This document shows positions 54,661-61,287 of a stretch of DNA of 61,287 nt, piece by piece (within the stretch, counting starts at the first letter, position 1; the number at the start of each line of letters is the position of its first letter). The position numbers and the translations under genes are program-made. Under the pieces are notes generated by a model. That model had not been told where the DNA came from. It did no database searches and saw only the letters and a list, made by a program, of their open reading frames with translations. The stretch covers positions 1 to 61,287 of the forward strand of contig CAYYWV010000001.1 in assembly GCA_964475385.1 (NCBI GenBank), read 5' to 3'. Origin of the DNA: CAYYWV01 sp964475385 (GTDB lineage Bacteria > Pseudomonadota > Alphaproteobacteria > JAAXGF01).

Positions 54661-57600
54661 GTGCCTATCAGGCACGTTATTTTGCTCATTGTCGGGGTGC
54701 TTGTCGCGCTGTTGACCGCGATGAGCGGCGTCATGGCGTTCAAGGCCTGGCGGTATTGGACCGCGGCCCAAGAGCAACAGATCGCCAATGCGTACTCGGC
54801 CAAATTGCTCGACGCGGCAGAGCAGCTCGCGGTCGAACGAGGGCTTACCTATGTCGCCCTCGAAGGCCCGGGTCCGATCGCCGGCGACGCACGGCGCGCG
54901 CTCGATGAGGCGCGCGGCGCGGTTGATCGAACATGGAAGCAGGTGCTTGCGGTTCGGACCCGCGCGATTCGCATCCTGGGCAACGAACACGACGCGATCG
55001 GTTCGCTCGAGGCGCGGCTCGCAGAGGCTCGCCAAGCGGCCGATCGGATGCTCGCCAATCCGCAAAGCGAACGGATGCCGAAGGCGTCTGCGCATTGGTT
55101 CTCGATCGTGACCGGGATCATCGACGAGATCTCGGATCGATACGCCGTCTTGCGGACCGCGATCGGCGAAGGCCAGGCGGATGAAAACCTGAAACGGAGC
55201 CTTCGCCTTCAAGATTTCGCTTGGCGGGCAAGCGAGCTTGCGGGGCGTGAGCGCGCGCTTATCGCCGGCGCCATCGCCGCGCGCGCGCGTCCAGAGCCGG
55301 CGTTGGTCGAAAAGATTGCGCATCTGAACAGCCAGCTCGAGCTGATTTGGGAGCTCATCGACGAGCTTGCGCCCCAACCGGCAGGGAACGCGCGCGCCGG
55401 CGCCGAAGGTGATCTTGGCTCTCTGGTGGCCGCGGCCCGGAGCATGTTTTCCGGCGACTTTGAAAGCGCCCGCAGTCTGGCCGAGCGCAGTCTTCGAGCC
55501 GGTCGCGAGGTTCCGTTGAGCGCAGTGCATTGGTGGACCGTGGCGACGACGGCGATCGACCGCTTGCGCGACGTTCAGCAGGCCGTGAGTCAGCGCATCG
55601 ACCGCTTCCTTGCGGCGGAGGCGCAGGCGTCGAAGGCCAGCCTGCTCGGCGTTTCGCTTCAGCTTGCCCTCGTGCTCGTGATCGGGGCGTTCTCGCTTGT
55701 CTTCGTCAATCGACGCATCGGCCGACCCTTGGAAGAGCTCAGCCGGGCGATGGAGCGCTACGTCAAGGGCGATCGGGCCGTTACCGTGCCCCAGTTCGGA
55801 CGAAACGACGAGTTCGGCACGCTCAGCAAGACCTTCGAGGCCTTGATAGAGGCCCAGCGCCGCTGGCGGAGCAGGCTCGAAGAGCTTGTCGAGACGCGGA
55901 CCGAAGAGATCAGAGAACGCGAACGCGCCTTGCGCGAAAGCGAGACCCAGCTCCGCTTGATCACCGACAATCTGCCCGGCCTCGTTTCCTATATCGACCG
56001 GGATCGCCGCTACCGTTTCGTCAACAGGGTCTACGAGACGTGGTACGGCATTCCGCGAGGGCAGATCGTCGGCATGCGCGTCGCGGATCTTGTCGGCGAA
56101 AGCAACTACCAGGCGATTCGCTCGAAGATCGACCGGGCTTTTTCGGGCAAAACGGTGCGCTACGCGGTCCGATTCCGCTTCAGGGACGGCCAGGAGCGCG
56201 ACCTCGACGTCACCTATGTTCCGCACTTCGGGGACGACTGCGAGATTCAGGGGCTATTTTTCCTGATCACCGACATCACCGAGTACAAACGGATCGAAGA
56301 GGCCCTTCGGGCTTCGGAAAGCCGGCTCTCCGGCATTCTCGAAAACGCTCAGGACGCCATCATCTCGGTCGACGAGCGCGCCCAGATCACGCTGTTCAAT
56401 CGCGGCGCCGAGAAGATCTTTGGCTATGACGCGCGCGAGGTCTTGGGAAAGCCGCTCGACATCCTTCTCCCGCCCCGGTTCCACGAGCGCCATCGCCAAC
56501 ATCTCGAAGCGTTCGTTAAGGGGGAAAGAACCGCCCAGTCGATGGGCGAGCAATCTCCGATCACCGGACGCCGCAAGGACGGCTCCGAGTTCCCCGCCGA
56601 AGCCTCGATCTCGAAGCTCGTGCTTGCCGGAGAGACGGTCATGACCGTCATGCTGCGCGACATTACGAAGCGCCTCGAAGCCTATGCGGAAGCGAAGGTC
56701 CGCGCCTGCCAGCAGGAGGTGGTGGGAACCCTGGGCCAGCAGGCGCTTGTCGCCAATGGGTTTTCGACGCTTCTCGACCATACCGTCCGCGAGGTCGCCG
56801 AGACCCTCGAAGCCGAGTTCTGCGAGGTCTTCGAGCTTCTGCCCGACGGCGGAACGCTGCTGCTGCGCGCCGGCGTCGGTTGGGACGATGCGCTCGTCGG
56901 TCACGCGACGACGGAGATCGGCGTCGACGCCGAAGGCAAGTTCAGCCTTTTGTCCGCCGCCTCGGTCATCATCGAGAACCTGGAGACCGAGACGCGGTTC
57001 GTCGTTCCGCCGCTGCTCCGCGACCATGGCGTGGTCAGCGTGATGAGTGTGGTGATCCAGGGCGACGAGCGCCCGTTCGGCATTCTCGGGGTTCATACGA
57101 CGAAGCCCAGGCGGTTCACCGAGGCCGACATGCATTTCCTGCAGGCGGTGGGGAACGTGCTGAGCGTGGCCTACGCCCGCGCCGAGGCCGAGAAGGAGCG
57201 CGAGAGCCTGATCGAGCAGTTCCACCAGGCCCAGAAGATGGAGGCCGTGGGCACGCTGGCCGGCGGCCTCGCCCACGACTTCAACAACATCCTCGGCATC
57301 ATCATCGGTTACGTGGATCTCGCGCTGATGGATCTCGGAGAGGACCATCCCGCGCACGCGAGCCTTTCCGAGACCCTCAAGGCGAGCCTGCGGGCGAAGG
57401 AGCTGGTCGAGAAGCTCCTGACCTTCAGCCGTCAAAACGAGAAAGAAATCGGTCCGGTGCGAATCGACCGCGTCGTCAAGGAGACGGTCGAGATGCTGCG
57501 CGCCACCCTGCCGCCGCGGATCAAGATCCGCGAGACCATCCGGTCCGACGATCCGTTGGTGCTCGGCGATCCCACCCAGATCCAGCAAGTGCTTCTCAAC

Positions 57601-58095
57601 CTCTGCTTCAACGCGGGCCACGCGATCGGCGACGAGCCGGGCGTTCTGGAAATCGTGGTCGAAGAAGTCGAGATCGATGGCGGCTGCGCAGAGGGCCTGT
57701 CGGCGACCGTGCATCAGCGAGCCGAAAAGGTGTTTCGGATTCTCCCTTCGGAAGACGAGCGCGGATGGCGGCTGTGGGCGGGTTTGCTCGAACCCGGGCC
57801 GCATGTGAAGCTGGCGGTGAAGGATACCGGTTGCGGCATGGACGGCGCTACGCTGAACCGGATCTTCGAGCCCTTCTTTACGACCAAGGGCGTGGGCGAG
57901 GGCACCGGGCTCGGCATGGCCACCGTCCATGGCGCCGTGATCGGGCACGGCGGCGCGATCATGATCGAGACCACGCCGGGCGAAGGCACGGTCTTTCAGG
58001 TCTTCTTCCCCCGCGCCGAGGCCTGTCGGATCGAAGCCGATGCGCCGTGCCGGATCGCCGATTTTCCAGACAAACTGGCGATAGGAGCGGGATAG
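54661..58095 (+). CDS. Membrane sensor histidine kinase with HAMP, two PAS and a GAF domain
   Basis: The product is a 1144-residue kinase. It has an N-terminal span (about 3-22), a helical periplasmic part of about 300 residues, a second span near residues 326-346, a HAMP region with coiled coil (347-440), PAS domains near 440-545 and 550-670 and a GAF domain near 700-840. The kinase core follows, with H872 in GGLAHDFNNILG and an HATPase with LCFNAGHAIGD, DTGCGMD and GTGLGMATVHGAV. The core resembles two-component kinases acting with separate receivers. GTG at 54661 is the start. It lies 59 bases after the radical SAM gene, so it may be transcribed with it. Confidence 0.9.
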   Translation: MPIRHVILLIVGVLVALLTAMSGVMAFKAWRYWTAAQEQQIANAYSAKLLDAAEQLAVERGLTYVALEGPGPIAGDARRALDEARGAVDRTWKQVLAVRTRAIRILGNEHDAIGSLEARLAEARQAADRMLANPQSERMPKASAHWFSIVTGIIDEISDRYAVLRTAIGEGQADENLKRSLRLQDFAWRASELAGRERALIAGAIAARARPEPALVEKIAHLNSQLELIWELIDELAPQPAGNARAGAEGDLGSLVAAARSMFSGDFESARSLAERSLRAGREVPLSAVHWWTVATTAIDRLRDVQQAVSQRIDRFLAAEAQASKASLLGVSLQLALVLVIGAFSLVFVNRRIGRPLEELSRAMERYVKGDRAVTVPQFGRNDEFGTLSKTFEALIEAQRRWRSRLEELVETRTEEIRERERALRESETQLRLITDNLPGLVSYIDRDRRYRFVNRVYETWYGIPRGQIVGMRVADLVGESNYQAIRSKIDRAFSGKTVRYAVRFRFRDGQERDLDVTYVPHFGDDCEIQGLFFLITDITEYKRIEEALRASESRLSGILENAQDAIISVDERAQITLFNRGAEKIFGYDAREVLGKPLDILLPPRFHERHRQHLEAFVKGERTAQSMGEQSPITGRRKDGSEFPAEASISKLVLAGETVMTVMLRDITKRLEAYAEAKVRACQQEVVGTLGQQALVANGFSTLLDHTVREVAETLEAEFCEVFELLPDGGTLLLRAGVGWDDALVGHATTEIGVDAEGKFSLLSAASVIIENLETETRFVVPPLLRDHGVVSVMSVVIQGDERPFGILGVHTTKPRRFTEADMHFLQAVGNVLSVAYARAEAEKERESLIEQFHQAQKMEAVGTLAGGLAHDFNNILGIIIGYVDLALMDLGEDHPAHASLSETLKASLRAKELVEKLLTFSRQNEKEIGPVRIDRVVKETVEMLRATLPPRIKIRETIRSDDPLVLGDPTQIQQVLLNLCFNAGHAIGDEPGVLEIVVEEVEIDGGCAEGLSATVHQRAEKVFRILPSEDERGWRLWAGLLEPGPHVKLAVKDTGCGMDGATLNRIFEPFFTTKGVGEGTGLGMATVHGAVIGHGGAIMIETTPGEGTVFQVFFPRAEACRIEADAPCRIADFPDKLAIGAG

Positions 58096-58151
58096 CGGGA
58101 GACGGTCGCTCGGGCGTCCGGCTCCGTTCAAGGCAAAAGGAGAAACCGCCG

Positions 58152-58532
58152 ATGGCATCTATTTTGGTGATCGACGACGAACCGCAAATGCGCAGCATGC
58201 TCCGCCTGGTTCTGGAGCGGGCGGGCCACCGCGTCTACGACGCGCCGAACGGTCACGCCGGCGCGGTCGTCTTTCGTCAGAACCGGATCGATCTCACGAT
58301 CACCGACATCCTCATGCCCGAGCGGGAAGGCATCGAGACCATCTCGGAGCTGAAACGGATCACGCCCAAGGCCAAGATCATCGCCATCTCCGGAGGCGGG
58401 CGGACCAAGAATCTCGATTTTCTCAAGGTCGCGAGAAAGATCGGCGCCGATCGCACCCTCGCCAAACCCTTCCGCCCCCAGGAGCTCGTCGACACGGTCG
58501 ACGATTTGCTCGGGGCGGGCGGTGAAAACTGA
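58152..58532 (+). CDS. Single-domain response regulator (CheY-like)
   Basis: This is a 126-residue receiver with the phosphorylation site D52 in LTITDILMPEREGIE, the acidic pair IDDEPQM at the start, the conserved Ser/Thr in IAISGGG and Lys in RTLAKPFRP. There is no output domain, so it works through protein contacts or phosphorelay. It begins 56 bases after the kinase gene and is its obvious partner. The degenerate GGDEF-EAL-like gene follows 27 bases later. Confidence 0.93.
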   Translation: MASILVIDDEPQMRSMLRLVLERAGHRVYDAPNGHAGAVVFRQNRIDLTITDILMPEREGIETISELKRITPKAKIIAISGGGRTKNLDFLKVARKIGADRTLAKPFRPQELVDTVDDLLGAGGEN

Positions 58533-58559
58533 GATGAATTTCAGGGCTGGCCAGAACCG

Positions 58560-59933
58560 ATGACAAGTCCGCAGGACCCCATCCGCCGCGCCCGGAAATG
58601 GTTGGCGCATCTTCTCGATCCCGACGGCGACGAGCGAGCGGCCGCGCCGGCCGCCGGCGCGGCGACGAGCGCCAGACAAACCATTGCGCCAGCGCCGAGG
58701 CCGGTCCCCAACACCCAGTTCGCAGAGCTGGAAAAGCGGTTGGCGCGATTCCTTGCGGCCGTCAACCGTGACGGCGAACCGGTCACGACGGGAGCCATTC
58801 AGCTCGTCGGACTAGCCAATATTCGCGACCGCCTCGGGGACAAGTGGGAGCGGTTCTCCGACCGGGTCCACGCCACCGCCCGAAACGTGATCGAGCAGCA
58901 CCTGTCGGACTCGGACGTCTACTCGCTGTACAAGAACGAGTCCTACATCATCCTCTTCGCCCAGGCGACCGAGGAGCAAGGGCGGTTCAAGGCCAAGGTC
59001 ATCGGCGACGAAATCGCGCACCGCTTGTTTGGAGGCAACGGCGCGGCCGACGCCATCACCGTCAAGACCCTGGTCTATCAGGTCGACGGCCGCCTCGGCC
59101 TCGAGGACGCCGACGACGGAACGCTTCTCGATCGCCTTTTCACCCAGGCCCACGACCGTTTCGAAGAGAAGATCGGGGGCGCTTCCGCCCCGGCCATGCG
59201 GTCGGAGGCGGCCCCCGCCGCCGCTTCGTCTCCGTTCAGACTCGTCTACCGGCCGATATGGAACGTGCGCAAGAACGTGGTCTCGGGCTTTCTCGCGACT
59301 CTGTGGCATGACAAGGCGGCGTTCGCCGACGGCGTTCCGCCCGCGACCAAGGACGTCGACCTTTTCATTCTCAAGGACGTTATTCGTGGGGTGAAAGAGA
59401 TCGAAAAAGGAGCCGCGAAGAAGGTCTTCGTGGCGCCGGTCCATCTGTGCACGCTTTCGATCCCCCATACTCGGCGCGAGTATTTCGCCTTGTGCCGGAC
59501 CGTGGACGAAAAGGCGCGGCGGTACATGGCGTTCGAGCTGATCCTTCCCGACGACCGGACAGTGCTTTCCCGGCTCGACAGCGTTTCGCTGCAACTGCGG
59601 TCCTTCGCCCGCTCCTTGATGTGCCGGGTGGGGCTCGACTTCGACAGCTTCGGGTTCTTCCAGAACAGCCGGTTCTTCGCGATCGGGATATCGCTGCCGT
59701 CGTCCAGGTATAAGGAAAGCGACATCATGGCGCGGCTCGAGACGTTCTCGGCCAAGGCCGAGCGCCACGGGGTCGGGAGCTACCTTCACAACGTCCCGTC
59801 CCTGAGCCTGATGTCGTTCGCCATCGCCGCCGGGTTCGACTATCTGTCCGGCGAGCCGATCGGCTCGATCATGCGGGCGCAGGTCGGCGCCTACCGCTTC
59901 AGCATCGAGGATCTTTACTCCAGGACGGCGTAG
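58560..59933 (+). CDS. Degenerate GGDEF-EAL-like protein
   Basis: The product is a 457-residue cytoplasmic protein. After an Ala/Pro-rich linker (to about residue 50), residues about 55-185 look like a GGDEF fold: the strand-turn-strand normally carrying G-G-D-E-F reads YSLYKNESYIILFAQATEE, so the signature is lost. Residues about 222-450 recall an EAL domain: FRLVYRPIWNVRKNVVSGF at the start and FAIAAGFDYLSGEPIGS at the end, but the E-A-L motif and metal ligands are not evident. It is probably a c-di-GMP binding or signalling-partner pseudoenzyme. Its position after a kinase and receiver supports a signalling role. The domain assignment is inference; the protein would be called hypothetical by motif search. 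Confidence 0.62.
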   Translation: MTSPQDPIRRARKWLAHLLDPDGDERAAAPAAGAATSARQTIAPAPRPVPNTQFAELEKRLARFLAAVNRDGEPVTTGAIQLVGLANIRDRLGDKWERFSDRVHATARNVIEQHLSDSDVYSLYKNESYIILFAQATEEQGRFKAKVIGDEIAHRLFGGNGAADAITVKTLVYQVDGRLGLEDADDGTLLDRLFTQAHDRFEEKIGGASAPAMRSEAAPAAASSPFRLVYRPIWNVRKNVVSGFLATLWHDKAAFADGVPPATKDVDLFILKDVIRGVKEIEKGAAKKVFVAPVHLCTLSIPHTRREYFALCRTVDEKARRYMAFELILPDDRTVLSRLDSVSLQLRSFARSLMCRVGLDFDSFGFFQNSRFFAIGISLPSSRYKESDIMARLETFSAKAERHGVGSYLHNVPSLSLMSFAIAAGFDYLSGEPIGSIMRAQVGAYRFSIEDLYSRTA

Positions 59934-59965
59934 GCGCGCCGCCGAAACGGTCGGGCGCCTCTGCG

Positions 59966-60928
59966 TTAAGAACTATCGGTGAAATCGACCGGGTTCTGGG
60001 CCTTTCGGTTGACCTCGAGACGGAAGACGTCGGGCCGTGCGTAGTGTCCGGCGACGTCGAGAGAGCGTCGGGCGGCTGCGGCCGCGGCGAGGTCGATCTC
60101 GGCGAAAAGGGTTCCCTTCTCGCGGGTCATGGGGCCGGCGATCGGGCCGCCGAAAGGCCTGACGACCATCGCGTCGCCGTCGCAGAGCCATTCGTTCTCG
60201 CGGGCGAAGAGCGCCTCGCGATGGGGGAAATCTTCGGGGACGTCCGAGGCTTGAATCGCGGTCGCCGTTCCGATCACCCAACACCCGCCTTCGCGGGCGA
60301 TGTGGCGCATGGTCGCAAGCCAACCTTCGCCGGCGTCCCAGGTCGGCGCGACATAGACCTCGACGTTCTGGGCGAACAGGGCGTAGCGCGCAAGCGGCAT
60401 GTAGTTCTCCCAGCAGATCAGGCCCCCGATTCGGCCCGCCGGCGTCTCGACCACCCGTAGCCCGCGGGCGTCTCCGCGGCCCCAGATCATCCGTTCCGGA
60501 TTGGTCGGGACGAGCTTGCGGTGCCGGTTCAGAATCGCACCGTCAGGGCCGATGACGACGAGCGTGTTGAACAAGGTGCTGCCGCTGAACGCGCTGTCGA
60601 TTTCGTGGAGGCCGCATACGACCGTCACCCCGGCCTCGGCCGCCGCGGCGCAAAGCGGCTTGAGCCCTCCGCCCGCAAGGTCGACCGCGTTCTCTCTGAG
60701 GCGGCTGTGAATCGCGCTCGCCGCCGCCATATCGCCGCCCGGGCGCAGACGCCAGATCCAAGTCGGGTAGCCGGGAAAATAGGCCTCCGGAAACACGATC
60801 AGCGTGGCGCCTGCGTCGGCGGCCTCCTTCAGATCCGCAACGGCGTTCGCCATCGTGGCGTCGAGATCGAGAAGGACAGGCGGCTTTTGGACAACGGCGA
60901 CTTTGACGTTCTTGCGGTCGGCAGTCAT
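59966..60928 (-). CDS. Nitrilase / carbon-nitrogen hydrolase
   Basis: This is a 320-residue member of the nitrilase superfamily. The catalytic triad is E48 (FPEAYFPGYP), K138 (HRKLVP) and C172 (LICWENYMPL). The CWENYMPL block is that of true nitrilases, which turn nitriles to acids and ammonia, rather than of amidases. The ATG at 60928 follows AAAGGAGAT, an ideal ribosome site. It is convergent with the GGDEF-EAL-like gene with a 32-base gap. The substrate is unknown. Confidence 0.92.
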   Translation of the reverse strand: MTADRKNVKVAVVQKPPVLLDLDATMANAVADLKEAADAGATLIVFPEAYFPGYPTWIWRLRPGGDMAAASAIHSRLRENAVDLAGGGLKPLCAAAAEAGVTVVCGLHEIDSAFSGSTLFNTLVVIGPDGAILNRHRKLVPTNPERMIWGRGDARGLRVVETPAGRIGGLICWENYMPLARYALFAQNVEVYVAPTWDAGEGWLATMRHIAREGGCWVIGTATAIQASDVPEDFPHREALFARENEWLCDGDAMVVRPFGGPIAGPMTREKGTLFAEIDLAAAAAARRSLDVAGHYARPDVFRLEVNRKAQNPVDFTDSS

Positions 60929-61119
60929 ACGATCTCCTTTGCGTTCGAGATCGGATGCCGACCCCGGCGGCGTATTCACATGGCGCGGGCCGGCATACGG
61001 ACCGCAAAGTCGAACGATACCACATCGCAGCTTGCGAAGGGCCAAAGATCGCCGGGCCTCGATCTTTCGACGGCGCGCGCCGGCGCGAGAAGCCGGCTTT
61101 CCGGAGCGCGCCCGAGGGC

Positions 61120-61287
61120 TCAGCGCGACAGGAGCTTTCGCTTCTCTTCGAACTCGTCCTTGTCGATCTCGCCCTTGGCGAAGCGCTCCTCGAGGATCTC
61201 GAGCGCGGTGGACTTGCTCCGATGCTCGGCCGGCGGCGTTGGACCGGCGGAGGAGCCGCCCGCGAGCCAGCGCACGATGATGACGAC
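61120..61287 (-). CDS. SHOCT-domain protein, C-terminal part (cut by right edge)
   Basis: The minus strand reads in frame from the window edge for 55 codons to a TGA at 61120-61122. The end of the protein is the SHOCT motif: LEILEERFAKGEIDKDEFEEKRKLL, given here in pieces as LEILEERFAKGEI and DKDEFEEKRKLL. Residues before it (VVIIVRWLAGG) look like the end of a membrane span. SHOCT domains are short C-terminal helical pairs, often on small membrane proteins, with a suspected oligomerisation role. The start lies outside the window. Confidence 0.8.
   Translation of the reverse strand, partial: VVIIVRWLAGGSSAGPTPPAEHRSKSTALEILEERFAKGEIDKDEFEEKRKLLSR

Overview
The window is about 61 kb of GC-rich DNA, densely coded on both strands. 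It reads as a chromosomal segment of an alphaproteobacterium. The pointers are the separate glycyl-tRNA synthetase alpha and beta genes, an EipA/DUF1134 envelope protein, YgfZ, pyruvate phosphate dikinase, several TTT-transporter and CoA-transferase genes, and parts of the exosortase/PEP-CTERM system. I see no IS element, CRISPR array, rRNA or phage block. Two tRNA genes (Pro-CGG and Asn-GUU) are present, both with an encoded CCA. The left edge cuts an MFS transporter and the right edge cuts a SHOCT-domain protein.

Layout. (1) 0.8-4.1 kb: a MerR/CueR-type promoter with a 19-bp spacer precedes a secreted Met-rich protein, a CcmG/TlpA thioredoxin, a beta-propeller/cytochrome c fusion and CcdA, which looks like a metal-responsive periplasmic redox operon. 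(2) 4.2-15.3 kb: carboxylate catabolism. It holds a BKACE enzyme, a 2-hydroxyacid dehydrogenase, a tripartite tricarboxylate transporter (TctC-TctB-TctA), a GntR/FCD regulator with two matching operator-like sites, a ThDP-dependent acyl-CoA lyase/decarboxylase, a formyl-CoA:oxalate CoA-transferase, a 10-formyl-THF hydrolase-like protein and a CBS protein. The last part reads as a formyl-CoA-handling module. (3) 15.3-19.4 kb: gamma-glutamyltransferase, tRNA-Pro, a long-chain polyprenyl diphosphate synthase, a DUF2007 protein and a methyltransferase. (4) 19.4-25.1 kb: a PEP-CTERM-associated undecaprenyl-phosphate sugar transferase, a BON protein, EipA, a small lipoprotein and a PEP-CTERM protein with an alpha/alpha-toroid-like body. 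The sugar transferase and the PEP-CTERM gene share a near-identical sigma-54 promoter and a 17-bp upstream element, which indicates one regulon.

(5) 25.2-34 kb: tRNA-Asn, a class V aminotransferase, an RND efflux pair, a RelE/HigA toxin-antitoxin pair with its own operator, cytochrome P460, an Ntn hydrolase and a small zinc-ribbon protein. (6) 34-42 kb: glyQ, glyS, ppdK, a HIT protein, a second toxin-antitoxin pair with a perfect palindrome upstream, and ygfZ. (7) 42-48 kb: four overlapping glycosyltransferases and an asparagine-synthase-type amidotransferase, probably for LPS or exopolysaccharide, then a metallo-beta-lactamase-fold protein that has lost its metal-binding motif. (8) 48.8-61.3 kb: a molybdopterin oxidoreductase, an EamA transporter, the complete AmmeMemoRadiSam triad, a large PAS/GAF histidine kinase with a stand-alone receiver and a degenerate GGDEF-EAL-like protein, a nitrilase and the SHOCT fragment.

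All calls come from reading the sequence and translated motifs; no database search was run. Statements about regulation, substrates and pathway logic are inference unless stated otherwise.
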